Source of the DNA: Pseudomonadota bacterium
Lineage (GTDB): Bacteria > Pseudomonadota > Gammaproteobacteria > Steroidobacterales > Steroidobacteraceae
Direction of reading: 5' to 3'
DNA length: 64,000 nucleotides
NCBI GenBank assembly: GCA_018241425.1
Contig: JAFEDU010000010.1
Location: 1-64,000, forward strand
Part shown: piece after piece, positions 7,864 through 17,343 of the stretch
How the letters are laid out: the number at the start of each line of letters is the position of its first letter
Numbering within the stretch: the stretch's first letter is position 1
Notes under the pieces: model-generated
What the model was told of the DNA's origin: nothing
Databases searched by the model: none
Seen by the model: the letters and a program-made list of their open reading frames with translations, nothing else
Position numbers and translations under genes: made by a program

Positions 7864-9318
7864 TCAGGCGGTGCCGCCGACGGTGAGGCTCTCGATCTTG
7901 AGCGTGGGCTGGCCTACGCCAACCGGCACGCTCTGCCCGTCCTTGCCGCAGGTGCCGATGCCGTCGTCGAGCTTGAGGTCGTTCCCGACCATGGACACGC
8001 GCGTCAGCACGTCCGGGCCGTTCCCGATGAGCGTCGCGCCCTTCAGCGGCTTGCCGATGCGCCCGTTCTCGATGGCGTAAGCTTCGCTCGCCGAGAACAC
8101 GAACTTCCCGGAGGTGATGTCGACCTGGCCGCCGCCGAAGTTCACCGCGTAGATGCCGCGCTCGACGGAGGCGATGATCTCCTCGGGTGCGTGCGGGCCC
8201 GGGCGCATGTAGGTGTTGGTCATGCGCGGCAGCGTCAGGTGCGCGAAGGACTCGCGCCGGCCGTTCCCGGTCGGCGGCACGCCCATGAGGCGCGCGTTCA
8301 GCCGGTCCTGCATGTAGCCGCGCAGGATGCCGTCCTCGATGAGCGTGGTGCACTGCGTCGGCGTGCCCTCGTCGTCGATGTTGAGCGAGCCGCGGCGGCG
8401 CGACAGCGTGCCGTCGTCCACCACCGTGCAGCCCGGGGCCGCCACCTGCTCGCCGATGCGGTTGGCGAACGCGGAGGTCCCCTTGCGATTGAAGTCGCCC
8501 TCGAGCCCGTGGCCGATGGCCTCGTGCAGCAGGATGCCGGGCCAGCCCGGGCCCAGCACCACGGTCATGGTACCCGCCGGGGCCGGCTGCGCCTCGAGGT
8601 TCACCAGGGCCTGGCGCGCCGCCTCGCGCGCGAGCTCGAGCGGGCGGTCACCTGCCACGAGGTCCGCGAGCGAGAAGCGTCCGCCGGCGCCCGCGTAGCC
8701 GGTCTCGCGCCGACCGTTCTGCTCCACCAGCACCTGCACGTTGAAGCGCACCAGCGGGCGCACGTCCGCGGCCAGCTGGCCATCGCTGGTGGCGATCAGC
8801 ACCACTTCCTTCACCGCGACGAGGCTCGCGCTGACGTGCACGATGCGCGGGTCGACGGCGCGCGCGGCGCGGTCGACGCGCTCGAGCCACGCCACCTTGT
8901 CCTTGGTGGGCAGCGCGCTCGCCGGGTCATGCGGCAGGTACAGCTGGTGTCCGGTCTGCGCGCGCCAGGCACTCACCTGGCGCTCCCCGCCGGCGAGGGC
9001 GATGGCGCGCGCGGCGCGCGAGGCCTCCTCGAGCGCCGGCAGCACGATCTCGTCCGAGTACGCAAAGCCGGTCTTCTCGCCCGCCAGCGCGCGCACGCCC
9101 ACGCCCTGATCGATGCTGGCGCTGCCGTCCTTGACGATGCCGTCCTCGAGCGACCATGACTCCTGGTGCGCGAGCTGGAAGTACAGATCGGCGAAGTCCA
9201 CCGAGTGCGACAGCACCTGCCCGAAGACCTTCTCGAGGCGGCCATCATCGAGCCCGCCCGGCGCGAGGATGAGCTCGCGGGCGAGGTTCAGGGGGTCGGC
9301 GTTTGCGGCGTCATTCAT
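7864..9318 (-). CDS. tldD: TldD zinc metalloprotease
   Basis: 484 residues, normal length. Catalytic subunit of the TldD/PmbA peptidase. The zinc motif HExxxH is clear in the segment PGILLHEAIGHGLEGDFNRKG, followed by the FANRIGEQVAAPGCTVVDDGT and STTLIEDG-like regions and the C-terminal MVGNDLKLDDGIGTCGKDGQ, which carries the third conserved metal-site cysteine region. ATG at 9318 gives the family N-terminus; the open frame upstream belongs to the overlapping nit gene. The start overlaps the preceding nit stop by four bases (ATGA). It is the last gene of the minus-strand run rng-yhdP-nit-tldD. PmbA, its partner, is nearby at 2292-3641. Confidence 0.95.
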   Translation of the reverse strand: MNDAANADPLNLARELILAPGGLDDGRLEKVFGQVLSHSVDFADLYFQLAHQESWSLEDGIVKDGSASIDQGVGVRALAGEKTGFAYSDEIVLPALEEASRAARAIALAGGERQVSAWRAQTGHQLYLPHDPASALPTKDKVAWLERVDRAARAVDPRIVHVSASLVAVKEVVLIATSDGQLAADVRPLVRFNVQVLVEQNGRRETGYAGAGGRFSLADLVAGDRPLELAREAARQALVNLEAQPAPAGTMTVVLGPGWPGILLHEAIGHGLEGDFNRKGTSAFANRIGEQVAAPGCTVVDDGTLSRRRGSLNIDDEGTPTQCTTLIEDGILRGYMQDRLNARLMGVPPTGNGRRESFAHLTLPRMTNTYMRPGPHAPEEIIASVERGIYAVNFGGGQVDITSGKFVFSASEAYAIENGRIGKPLKGATLIGNGPDVLTRVSMVGNDLKLDDGIGTCGKDGQSVPVGVGQPTLKIESLTVGGTA

Positions 9319-10142
9319 GGGCTCTGCAGTCCTTCGGCGAAAGTACGGTTGCTCAGTGCGGGGAAGCTCTCGCGCACCTGGGCCTGGCGCGCGGGCTCGA
9401 TCTCGGCAATCGCAAAGCCCGTGCCGCGCGGCACGCGGCGCAGGATGCGCCCCCAGAAGTCGACGATCATGCTGTCGCCGTAGGTCTCCCGCCCGCTGGG
9501 GTGGAAGCCCGACTGCGCCGGCGCGATAACGTAGCAGAGGTTCTCGATCGCCCGCGCCCGCAGCAGGGTCTCCCAGTGCGCCCGCCCGGTGGGGCTGGTG
9601 AAGGCCGACGGAATGCTCAGGATCTGCGCGCCGTCGGCGCTCAGATGCCGGTACAGCTCCGGAAAGCGCACGTCGTAGCACACCGACAGCCCGAGGCGGC
9701 CGAACGGGGTATCGATCACGGTGGTCCTGCCGCCGGGGGTCACGTGCGCGGACTCGCGATAGCTCTCGGCGCGGCCGGGGATGTCGACGTCGAACAGGTG
9801 GATCTTGTCGTAGCGGGCCGCGCGCTCGCCGTCGGCGTCGTACACGAGCGAGGCCTGGGCGACGCGGCCGTCAGACCCGGCACGCAGGGGCGTCGTGCCC
9901 CCGATGATCCAGACCTTGTAGCGCCGCGCTGTCGCGGCCAGGAAATCCTGCACCGGACCTGCGCCCTCGGGCTCGGCCACGGCGCGCTTGTCCGCATCCT
10001 TCAGCCCCATGAACGAGAAGTTCTCCGGCAGCGCCACCAGCTGCGCCCCGGCCTCGGCGGCGGCCTCGATCAGGGCCTGCGCCTGGGCGAGGTTGGCGGG
10101 CACGTCGGGCCCGGAGGTCATCTGGATGGCGGCGGCCTTCAT
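9315..10142 (-). CDS. Nit/Nit2-like carbon-nitrogen hydrolase
   Basis: 275 residues of the nitrilase superfamily. The catalytic triad is visible: Glu in LVALPENFSFMG, Lys in ARYDKIHLFDVDIPG, and Cys in GLSVCYDVRFPELYR. The DVDIPG and HWETLLRARAIEN segments match the Nit1/Nit2/YbeM branch, whose members repair deaminated glutathione or hydrolyse omega-amidated 2-oxoacids. The substrate here is inference. The start at 10142 overlaps the yhdP stop by four bases and its own stop overlaps the tldD start by four. The yhdP-nit-tldD order is conserved in gammaproteobacteria. Confidence 0.9.
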   Translation of the reverse strand: MKAAAIQMTSGPDVPANLAQAQALIEAAAEAGAQLVALPENFSFMGLKDADKRAVAEPEGAGPVQDFLAATARRYKVWIIGGTTPLRAGSDGRVAQASLVYDADGERAARYDKIHLFDVDIPGRAESYRESAHVTPGGRTTVIDTPFGRLGLSVCYDVRFPELYRHLSADGAQILSIPSAFTSPTGRAHWETLLRARAIENLCYVIAPAQSGFHPSGRETYGDSMIVDFWGRILRRVPRGTGFAIAEIEPARQAQVRESFPALSNRTFAEGLQSP

Positions 10143-13100
10143 GGGGTATCCGGGACGAATGCGGGTTCCTTGGGGTCGACGGGGCTCACTATGGGGTCGT
10201 TCCACGGTCCCCGCAAACGCAGCACCGTGTGCGCCCCCTCCCGGCCGCCGCGGGCGAACCAGTCGCGCAGCGACAGCCACAGCGCGGCCACCTTCGGGGT
10301 CGGTCCCATGCCACGCACCGCCTGCGGCAGGCGTTCCTCACCGCGCAGTATGAAGGCCTCGCCGTCGTAGTCCTGCCGCAGGAGGCCGACCCGTGCCCGG
10401 ACCAGGATCTCCGCGTCCCCGTCCAGGTGCAGGTTGTCGGTGATCGCCACCCCGTCCCGCAACGTGTAGTCCGCGCCCAGGCGCGCAAAGCGCAGTGCCG
10501 GCGCCGTCTCAGGCCTCGTTCCCGCAGGTGGCTCGGGTGCCAGCCCGTCCATCAGGGCCGGCACGACCAGGAGCGCAAGCGCGGGGGCCCCCTCGCCGGG
10601 TTCGGGTGCGTGCACCGTACCTTCCTCCAGGAGCATATGGAGGTGGCCGCTGAGCGTTGCAAGGGGTGCACCGGAGCCCTGGGGCCAGCGCAATTCTGCG
10701 CTCGCCGCCACGCGGCGGGCTGCCGTATCCGCCCGGAACCCGAACGTCGCGAGGAGCCCCGCGAGGTCCGTGCCCTCAAGGCTCAGGCGCGCGACGCACT
10801 CCCCGGCGATGACGCACCCCCCGGAGCCCTCGAGCGTGCGCCCCGGTGCGGCGAGCCTCAGGTCGCTGACGGTGATTCCGTCGTTCCGGGCCCGGAGCCG
10901 TGCTTCGAGGCGCCCCAGCGGCCGTCCGCCGTAGGACAGCGCGCCGATGCCGACCTGCACCGGGCCTGCGGCAAGGGTGGCCAGCGCCGGCGCCAGGAGC
11001 GCATCCGCCTGGGCGGCCGCGAGTGCCGAGATCTGCACGCGCACCGGGCGGTCGGACCCCGGCTCCAGCGGCCACTGCACTGCGGCGTCGAATCCCGGGG
11101 CGGTCACGTCCAGCTGGGCCCCGGTGGCCCCGGCATGCACGTCCACGACGGCGGATACAAAGCGCTGCTCGCCCAGCACCAGCTCGCCCGCGCTCAGGTG
11201 CGCGGTCAGCGGGGGCAGGAGCGCGGCGCTCGCGCGCCACAGGGCGACCTGCTGCGGCAGGTCCAGGCGCGCGAGGTGCCCGCGGACCGTGAACGCGTCC
11301 TGCGGCGGCGGCACCGTCGCCGGTTCGTCAAGCGCTAGTGCCCCGCGCGCGATGCGCCAGCCACCCGCGGCACGAGCCAGCGCGACGCTGCTGCTCAGGC
11401 GAGTGCCGAGCGTCAGGCGCAGCTGCGCCGAGTCGTCGCGTCCCTCGGCGGCGATGCGCAGCGGGAGCGAGGCGCCCGCGGTCTTGGTGAGCGGCTCGGG
11501 CAGGCGGCTCGCCAGGCCCACGAGCGATGCCTCGCCGCGCGCCTGCCACCTGAGCCCTCCTGCGCCCGCAGGAAGCGCACGCAGCCGTACGTTCCAGTCG
11601 CTCGTGCCGGACAGCGGCAGGCCCGATGCGGCGAGCCCCGCGGCGGCCAGCAACGCCGGCGCTGCGAGCGTCCCGCGTGCGCGCACCGCAAGTGCATCGC
11701 CGCTCCCTGACGGCTCGTCCAGCTGCAGCGATACCGCGCCCCCGAGCCAGGTGCCGGACAGCGCCGAGGGCTGCAGACGCCCGCCTACAAACGCCAGCGT
11801 GCCGTGGAGTCCCTCGATCGGGGCGAAGCCGGCGACCGGTTGCAGGCGGGCTCCCTTGAGGCGCGCACGCACGCGCCCGTCCTGCCATTCGATACGCCCG
11901 CCGAGGTCCTCGACCCCGGGCCATCCGGCATGGGCCGCGAGCGCAGCGCCGGTGAGCTCCAGGCTTCCGCGGGAGCGCGGGGCGGCGAGCGCCCCCTGCC
12001 ACTCCAGGTGGCCCTCGACAATCCGCCCGTCGCGGGCGCGCACGGCCGCCGCAAGCGGCGCGAGAGTCTGCGCCGGCAGCACGGCGAGCGCCTGCGTCAG
12101 CGACACCTGCGCGAGCGACAGTCCCGCGTGCAGCTGCGGCGCGGCCCCGACGACGCCCGTCACCAAGCCACGCGCCTGTACCCGCAGCGGCGCCTTCAGG
12201 ATTTCCAGCCCGTCGCTGTGGAGACTCCAGCGCGCTGCGTCGCGGATACCGTGCAGCTCGCCCTGGATGCGCAGCCCATCGAGGGCCGCGGGCGCATCGT
12301 GCGCGATGAGCAGCCGGGCATCCTCGGCGCGCACTTGGGCGTCGAGCACCGTATCGGTCAGGGTGAGGGCCACGTCCACGCCCGTGAGCCGCAGGCCTGC
12401 CGCGGCATCCCGGAGGTCGAGCGTACCTTCCGCCCGCGCCGCCACGCGTGCGCCCTGGGCACGCGTGGGATCCCAGTCGAAGTTGAGCGAGCGGACCTCG
12501 CCGGCGAGTGCCCCGGGTTGGGACGGCAGGTCCGGGGCCGCCCACGCCGCCAGCGCCGCGAGCGTTTGCACCGGCAGCGCGTGCAGGTTGCCGCGCACGG
12601 CGGGGCCCCGCAGCATGAGGAACGCGCTCGCGGCGTTCCCCGGCACCCCCGTGTCGAGCGAGCCGAGCGCGAGGCGCCATTCGCCGCGCGCGGTGCGGGT
12701 CAGCTGCGCGTCGGCATCGAGCTTCGCGATATCGAGCGGCGCGCCCGCAGCCACGCGCGGCGCCCAGCGCAACTCCCGGGTGCGCACGAGGCCGGCGATC
12801 CGCGCAGCCTCGCCCTGGCGCACCTGCATCTCCAGGTCCACGCGTCCCTCGCCGGCTTGCGGGAGTAGCCCCTGCCACTCGCGCGGCGCGAACGTGCGCC
12901 AGCCACCGAGGTCGAGGTGGTCTGCGGCCAGCGTGACGCTTCCGTTGAGCGTGGCGCGGGCTTCCAGGTCGCCCTCCACGTGCGCCGCGAGCCGGGCTGC
13001 GCCCCCGAGCCGGTCCGGCAGCACGAGATCCGCGGTGGCGCCCCACTCGCTCCCGCGGCGGATGAGACGGGCATGACCGATCGACAGGGTGAGCGCCGTA

Positions 13101-13654
13101 CCAGTCGGCGTCGGCAGCCGCACCTGGGCCTGGTCCACGTCGATGCGCCCGCCGCGCCAGCGCTCGAACCGCGCGCGCAAGTCGGGGCCCGGTTCCGCGA
13201 GCGGCGCCTCGGCCCCGGCCGGCCCCGCGCCCGGCAGGGCGCCCAGGTCGATCTCGGCGCCGCGCACCCGGATCCGTGCCGCCTCCAGCGTCCCGCTACG
13301 CAGGCTTTGCCAGGTGTCGATGCCGAGGGTGAGTTCGCGCGCGACGAGGAACGGGTCGGCGCGGCGGTCGGCCAGCGTGACCTCGGTGAGCTGCGCCTCG
13401 GGCCCGTACCAGCCCCAGCGCACCACCAGGCGCGCGAAGCGCACCGTAAGTCCGGTCTGGTCGTGAATCAGCTGCTCGAGCGCGGCGCGGTCCTGCGGGA
13501 TGCGCGCCACGATCAGCTCGCGTGCCAGGAGGGCGAGGAGCGCCAGCGCGAGCGCGGTGCCGAGGCCGGCGAGTACCAGGCGCAGCGGCGCGGACCGCGG
13601 CGCCTCAGTGCCCGCGGACGGCTCGCCCGGCGGCTGCTCCCGACTGTTCCGCAC
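10139..13654 (-). CDS. yhdP: YhdP family AsmA-like phospholipid-transport protein
   Basis: 1171 residues, slightly shorter than the ~1270 typical. A single N-terminal membrane anchor near 25-45 (LRLVLAGLGTALALALLALL) is followed by a very long periplasmic region of repeated beta-strand segments, the DUF3971/AsmA-like architecture thought to form a hydrophobic groove carrying phospholipids between inner and outer membranes. Near the C-terminus the sequence YTLRDGVAITDNLHLDGDAEILVRARVGL and the RMGPTPKVAALWLSL-like end fit the family; a proline-rich tail closes it. It starts 9 bases after rng and overlaps nit by four. Several long frames on the opposite strand here are GC-driven shadows. Confidence 0.9.
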   Translation of the reverse strand: MRNSREQPPGEPSAGTEAPRSAPLRLVLAGLGTALALALLALLARELIVARIPQDRAALEQLIHDQTGLTVRFARLVVRWGWYGPEAQLTEVTLADRRADPFLVARELTLGIDTWQSLRSGTLEAARIRVRGAEIDLGALPGAGPAGAEAPLAEPGPDLRARFERWRGGRIDVDQAQVRLPTPTGTALTLSIGHARLIRRGSEWGATADLVLPDRLGGAARLAAHVEGDLEARATLNGSVTLAADHLDLGGWRTFAPREWQGLLPQAGEGRVDLEMQVRQGEAARIAGLVRTRELRWAPRVAAGAPLDIAKLDADAQLTRTARGEWRLALGSLDTGVPGNAASAFLMLRGPAVRGNLHALPVQTLAALAAWAAPDLPSQPGALAGEVRSLNFDWDPTRAQGARVAARAEGTLDLRDAAAGLRLTGVDVALTLTDTVLDAQVRAEDARLLIAHDAPAALDGLRIQGELHGIRDAARWSLHSDGLEILKAPLRVQARGLVTGVVGAAPQLHAGLSLAQVSLTQALAVLPAQTLAPLAAAVRARDGRIVEGHLEWQGALAAPRSRGSLELTGAALAAHAGWPGVEDLGGRIEWQDGRVRARLKGARLQPVAGFAPIEGLHGTLAFVGGRLQPSALSGTWLGGAVSLQLDEPSGSGDALAVRARGTLAAPALLAAAGLAASGLPLSGTSDWNVRLRALPAGAGGLRWQARGEASLVGLASRLPEPLTKTAGASLPLRIAAEGRDDSAQLRLTLGTRLSSSVALARAAGGWRIARGALALDEPATVPPPQDAFTVRGHLARLDLPQQVALWRASAALLPPLTAHLSAGELVLGEQRFVSAVVDVHAGATGAQLDVTAPGFDAAVQWPLEPGSDRPVRVQISALAAAQADALLAPALATLAAGPVQVGIGALSYGGRPLGRLEARLRARNDGITVSDLRLAAPGRTLEGSGGCVIAGECVARLSLEGTDLAGLLATFGFRADTAARRVAASAELRWPQGSGAPLATLSGHLHMLLEEGTVHAPEPGEGAPALALLVVPALMDGLAPEPPAGTRPETAPALRFARLGADYTLRDGVAITDNLHLDGDAEILVRARVGLLRQDYDGEAFILRGEERLPQAVRGMGPTPKVAALWLSLRDWFARGGREGAHTVLRLRGPWNDPIVSPVDPKEPAFVPDTP

Positions 13655-13663
13655 CCTCGCGCC

Positions 13664-15145
13664 TCAAACGAGTACCACGTCGTACTGGTCGACCCCGTAG
13701 AGGGCCTCGACCTGCAGGCGGATCGGCCGGCCCACCTGCGACTCGAGCTCGCCCAGGGTGGCGGACTCCTCGTCGAGCAGCCGGTCTACGACGTCCTGGT
13801 GGGCCAGTATCAGCAGCTCACGGCTCGCAAACTGCCGGCTCTGTCGCACAATCTCCCGAAAGATCTCGTGGCAGACGGTCTCCGGGGTGCGCACGAAGCC
13901 GCGGCCCTCGCAGCTTGGACAGGGCTCGCACAGCAGATGTTCCAGGCTCTCGCGGGTGCGCTTGCGAGTCATCTCCACGAGGCCCAGCGGGGAGAGGCTC
14001 ACGATGTGCGTCTGCGCGCGGTCGCCGGACAGGGCGCGCTCGAGCGCGGCCAGCACCGCGCGGCGGTGCGGCTCGTCGCGCATGTCGATGAAGTCGATGA
14101 TGATGATGCCGCCGAGGTTGCGCAGCCGCAGCTGGCGCGCGATGCTCACCGCCGCCTCGAGGTTGGTGCGGAAGATGGTCTCCTCGAGGTTGCGGTGGCC
14201 AACGTAGGCGCCGGTATTGACGTCGATGGTGGTCATCGATTCGGTCTGGTCGATCACCAGGTGGCCGCCGGACTTGAGCGGCACCTTGCGCTCCAGCGCC
14301 TTGGCGATCTCCTCCTCGACGCCGTTCAGGTCAAAGAGCGGCCGCTGGCCCGCGTACAGCTCGATTGCGGTCGCCGCCTCCGGCATGAAGGCGCCGGCGA
14401 AGTCGCGCATGCGCTCGAACTCGCGTGGGGAGTCCACCAGCACGCGGCTCACCCCGCGCGCGAGCTCATCGCGCAGCACGCGCAGGCTGAGCGGCAGGTC
14501 CTCGTGCACCACCGAGCCGGCATTGGCCGCCGCGGCGCTGACGCGCACGTGCTCCCAGAGCTTCGCGAGGTAGGCCATGTCCTCGCGCAGCGCCTGCTCG
14601 CTCACGCCCTGCGCGGCGGTGCGCACGATGTAGCCGCCCTCGGCGCCGCCGGCGACCAGCATCGTGAGCAGCCCCTTCAGCCGCACCCGCTCGGCCTCCT
14701 CCTCGATGCGCGAGGAGACCCCGATGGCCTGGCCGCGCGGCATGTACACGAGGTAGCGGGACGGCAGCGCTATGAACGTGGTGAGGCGGGCGCCCTTGGT
14801 GCCGATCGGGTCCTTGATCACCTGCACTAGGATGTCATCGCCCGCGTTCACCAGGCGGCGGATGTCCTCCACGGGCGGCAGGCCCGCCGGCACGCCGAGC
14901 AGGGTGTCGTCCGAGGTGCGCGCGGCGATGTCCGCGGCGTGCAGGAATGCGGTGCGCTCGAGCCCGATCTCCACGAACGCCGCCTGCATGCCCGGCAGCA
15001 CGCGCGAGACGCGCCCCTTGTAGAGGTTACTGACGAGCCCGCGGCGGCTGGTGCGCTCGATGTGGATTTCCTGCACCACGCCGCTTTCCAGAATCGCGGC
15101 CCGGGTCTCGCGCGGGGCGACGTTGACCAGGATCTCGATGCTCAC
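13664..15145 (-). CDS. rng: Ribonuclease G
   Basis: 493 residues, the size of E. coli RNase G (489), lacking the long RNase E scaffold. RNase G is an endonuclease that matures the 5' end of 16S rRNA and degrades some mRNAs. An S1-like RNA-binding region begins near residue 35 (SNLYKGRVSRVLPGMQAAFV). Catalytic magnesium aspartates lie in TTIDVNTGAYVG and IIIIDFIDMRDEPHRRAV. The zinc-link cysteines are in CEPCPSCEGRGFVRT. The start is GTG at 15145, which begins the family sequence SIEILVNVAPRETRAA and overlaps the maf stop (GTGA); the frame is open far upstream but that is maf in another frame. Confidence 0.95.
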   Translation of the reverse strand: MSIEILVNVAPRETRAAILESGVVQEIHIERTSRRGLVSNLYKGRVSRVLPGMQAAFVEIGLERTAFLHAADIAARTSDDTLLGVPAGLPPVEDIRRLVNAGDDILVQVIKDPIGTKGARLTTFIALPSRYLVYMPRGQAIGVSSRIEEEAERVRLKGLLTMLVAGGAEGGYIVRTAAQGVSEQALREDMAYLAKLWEHVRVSAAAANAGSVVHEDLPLSLRVLRDELARGVSRVLVDSPREFERMRDFAGAFMPEAATAIELYAGQRPLFDLNGVEEEIAKALERKVPLKSGGHLVIDQTESMTTIDVNTGAYVGHRNLEETIFRTNLEAAVSIARQLRLRNLGGIIIIDFIDMRDEPHRRAVLAALERALSGDRAQTHIVSLSPLGLVEMTRKRTRESLEHLLCEPCPSCEGRGFVRTPETVCHEIFREIVRQSRQFASRELLILAHQDVVDRLLDEESATLGELESQVGRPIRLQVEALYGVDQYDVVLV

Positions 15146-15759
15146 GCGACCCCCACAGGCGCATGCTCGTGCGGGACGCAGGCAATGCCGGCAGCCTCCA
15201 GGAGCGCGGCGGTCTCGTACAGCGGCAGCCCCATCACGCCCGAGTAGGAGCCCGCGAGGTGCTCGATGAACACCGCGCCCAGGCCCTGCACGGCGTAGGC
15301 GCCGGCCTTGTCGTGCGGCTCGCCGCTGTCCCAATAGGCGATGCACTGCGCGCGGCTTAAGGCCCTGAAGCGCACCGTGCTCGCGCTCAGGCGGCACTGG
15401 AGGGCTCCGCCCGCGGCGAGTGCCACCGCGGTCAGCACCTCGTGCGTGCGCCCGGCGAGCCGCTCGAGCATCGCCACCCCTTCCGCCTTGCCGGCCGGCT
15501 TGCCCAGGATCAGCCCGTCGATGACGACGCTGGTGTCGGCGGCGAGCACCGGCAGCGGCCGGCCGCGCGCGGCGACCGCGAGCGCCTTGCCGCGCGCCAT
15601 GCGCATCACGTAGTCGGCCGGTGGCTCCTGCGGCCGCGGGGTCTCGTCGATGTCCGGCACGCTCACCTCGTGGCGTATGCCGATCTGGGAGAGCAGTTCG
15701 CGCCGCCGCGGGGAAGCGGAGGCCAGGCACACGAGCGGGGGTGGAACCTTGGGAGGCAT
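15142..15759 (-). CDS. Maf-family nucleotide pyrophosphatase (YhdE-like)
   Basis: 205 residues. Maf proteins hydrolyse non-canonical or selected nucleoside triphosphates; the YhdE branch acts on dTTP and UTP. Seen here are the N-terminal LVCLASASPRRRELLSQIG with the substrate-binding SxSPRR motif, DETPRPQEPPADYVMRMARGKA, and the catalytic ADTSVVIDGLILGKP. The later KAGAYAVQGLGAVFIEHLAGSYSGVMGLPLYET is typical. Adjacency to rng supports a YhdE-type assignment, since yhdE neighbours rng in E. coli. It overlaps rlmH by one base and rng by four. Confidence 0.92.
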   Translation of the reverse strand: MPPKVPPPLVCLASASPRRRELLSQIGIRHEVSVPDIDETPRPQEPPADYVMRMARGKALAVAARGRPLPVLAADTSVVIDGLILGKPAGKAEGVAMLERLAGRTHEVLTAVALAAGGALQCRLSASTVRFRALSRAQCIAYWDSGEPHDKAGAYAVQGLGAVFIEHLAGSYSGVMGLPLYETAALLEAAGIACVPHEHAPVGVA

Positions 15760-16229
15760 CAGTCGCGATGATACGGGTGATTCACGAGAATGCTGTGGGC
15801 GCGGTAGATCTGCTCGGTCAGCAGCACGCGCACCATCGCATGGGGCAGCGTCAGCCGCGACAGCGACACCTTGAGGTCCGCGCGCTGCAGCACTTCCGGG
15901 GCGAAGCCGTCGGCGCCGCCGATCAGGAACGCGAGGTCCGAGCCCTCCTGCATGCGCCCCTTGAGCCACTGGGCCAGCTCGCGCGTGGAGAACCCGCTCC
16001 CGCGCTCATCGAGCACCGCGGCGAACTCCCGGGGCTTCAGGGCGGCAAGGAGGCGCTTGCCCTCCTCCGCGCTCGCGCGCGCCGGGTCGGCCGCGGCGCC
16101 GCGCGTGGCCGGCTCGATCTCGGTGAGGGTGACCGGGAAAGCGCCCCTAAGGCGCGTGAGGTAGTCCTCGCACGCGCTGCGCACCCAGGCCGGCATGCGC
16201 GTGCCCACGGCCAACACGCGCACGCGCAC
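15759..16229 (-). CDS. rlmH: 23S rRNA (pseudouridine1915-N3)-methyltransferase RlmH
   Basis: 156 residues, usual length. RlmH is a SPOUT enzyme that methylates pseudouridine 1915 in helix 69 of 23S rRNA on assembled ribosomes. The AdoMet-binding knot is visible as DLAFLIGGADGFAPEV and the C-terminal LTLPHAMVRVLLTEQIYRAH, ending in the family hallmark NHPYHR. The start is GTG at 16229, giving an N-terminus that aligns with the family's xVAVGTKMPxW. The gene sits in the conserved rsfS-rlmH pair, nine bases after rsfS. Confidence 0.96.
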   Translation of the reverse strand: MRVRVLAVGTRMPAWVRSACEDYLTRLRGAFPVTLTEIEPATRGAAADPARASAEEGKRLLAALKPREFAAVLDERGSGFSTRELAQWLKGRMQEGSDLAFLIGGADGFAPEVLQRADLKVSLSRLTLPHAMVRVLLTEQIYRAHSILVNHPYHRD

Positions 16230-16238
16230 GGTGCGGCT

Positions 16239-16658
16239 TCAGCGCGCGCTGCGCCGCCGCCGCGCCGGGCGCGGTGCCGCCGCGGCGGCCGCCGGCAGGG
16301 CCGGCCCGCCCTCCCACAGGCCTTCCAGCCCGTAGAACTCGCGCACGCGCGGCAGCATGACGTGCACCAGCACGTCGTTGAGGTCGACGAGCACCCACTC
16401 GCCGTCGCGTGCCCCTTCGGTGCCGAGCGGCCGGAACCCGGCCTCCTTGGCCTTGCGGGCGACGTTGTCGGCGATCGAGCGGACGTGGCGGTCGGAGTTA
16501 CCGCTGGCGATGATCATGGTGTCGGCGATGTCGGTGAGACCCCGTACATCGAGCACCCGGACGTTGACGGCCTTCATGTCCTCCAGGGCGCTCGTGATGG
16601 CCTGCTTCAGCGGCGAGTCGCGCTCCTCGGGGGGGCGGGTGCGTTTGCGGGTGGCCAT
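16239..16658 (-). CDS. rsfS: Ribosomal silencing factor RsfS
   Basis: 139 residues from ATG at 16658. RsfS binds ribosomal protein L14 and blocks joining of the subunits when nutrients fall. The core is present: LKQAITSALEDMKAVNVRVLDV, ADTMIIASGNSDRHVRSIADN and EGARDGEWVLVDLNDVLVHVM, ending in FYGLEGLWEG. After the core there is an alanine then arginine-rich tail of about 25 residues (PARRRRSAR) that standard ~105-residue members lack and that could add RNA contact. An alternative ATG at 16685 would add nine residues. It follows nadD, as in many proteobacteria. Confidence 0.93.
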   Translation of the reverse strand: MATRKRTRPPEERDSPLKQAITSALEDMKAVNVRVLDVRGLTDIADTMIIASGNSDRHVRSIADNVARKAKEAGFRPLGTEGARDGEWVLVDLNDVLVHVMLPRVREFYGLEGLWEGGPALPAAAAAAPRPARRRRSAR

Positions 16659-16686
16659 GTGCGAAGTGCTGTCTCCTGCGGGCATT

Positions 16687-17337
16687 TCAGCGAGCCTGCT
16701 GCGCGGGAGCATAGCACCTCGTCTCGAAGATGATCTGCCGCACCTCCTCCGGCACCAGGTAGCGCGGATCGCGCCCGGCGACCAGCAGCGCGCGCAGCTC
16801 GGTGGAGGAGATCTCCAGCTGAGTGCCGGCGTGCACGTAGATGCAGCCGGCAAGCCTCTGGTGCAGCTCGCGGATGGTGCCGGTGCCGTGGTCCACCATC
16901 ACCTCGCCCAGGGGGCCGCTGGTGGGCGCGCGCCAGCCCGGGCGGTGGGCCACCACGATGTGCGCAAGCTTCAGCAGGTCGCGCCAGCGGTGCCACTGCG
17001 GCAGGCCCAGGAACGCATCCATGCCCAGGAGCAGGCACAGCGAGCGGTCCGGGAACTCCCGGCGCAGCTCGGTGAGCGTATCGACCGAGTAGGACGGCCC
17101 GGTGCGGCGCACCTCGCGGTCATCGACGACGAAGCTCGGCTGGTCGGCCACGGCTGCGCGCACCATGCGCAGGCGCATCTCGGCGCTCGCGTACAGCTGG
17201 TCGCGGTGCGGCGGATGTCCGGCCGGCAGCAGGCGCACCTCTGCCAGGCGCAGCTCCTGCCACAGCTCGAAGGCGGTGCGCAGGTGGCCGCAGTGGATGG
17301 GATCGAAGGTACCGCCGAATAGGCCGATGGGTTGCAT
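16687..17337 (-). CDS. nadD: Nicotinate-mononucleotide adenylyltransferase NadD
   Basis: 216 residues. NadD adenylates nicotinate mononucleotide to nicotinate adenine dinucleotide in NAD synthesis. Nucleotidyltransferase motifs are clear: GLFGGTFDPIHCGHLRTA at the N-terminus (with the GGTFDPIHxGH signature), AGHPPHR for substrate binding, LGMDAFLGLPQWHRW in the middle and EISSTELRALLVAGRDPRYL near the end (ISSTxIR signature). It lies between holA and rsfS with six bases to holA, the conserved order holA-nadD-rsfS-rlmH. Confidence 0.97.
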   Translation of the reverse strand: MQPIGLFGGTFDPIHCGHLRTAFELWQELRLAEVRLLPAGHPPHRDQLYASAEMRLRMVRAAVADQPSFVVDDREVRRTGPSYSVDTLTELRREFPDRSLCLLLGMDAFLGLPQWHRWRDLLKLAHIVVAHRPGWRAPTSGPLGEVMVDHGTGTIRELHQRLAGCIYVHAGTQLEISSTELRALLVAGRDPRYLVPEEVRQIIFETRCYAPAQQAR

Positions 17338-17343
17338 GGGCTG

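Noticed and set aside
10947..13076. 709-residue plus-strand frame opposite yhdP
   Set aside because: Serine/arginine/alanine-rich shadow of the yhdP coding strand with no family features.
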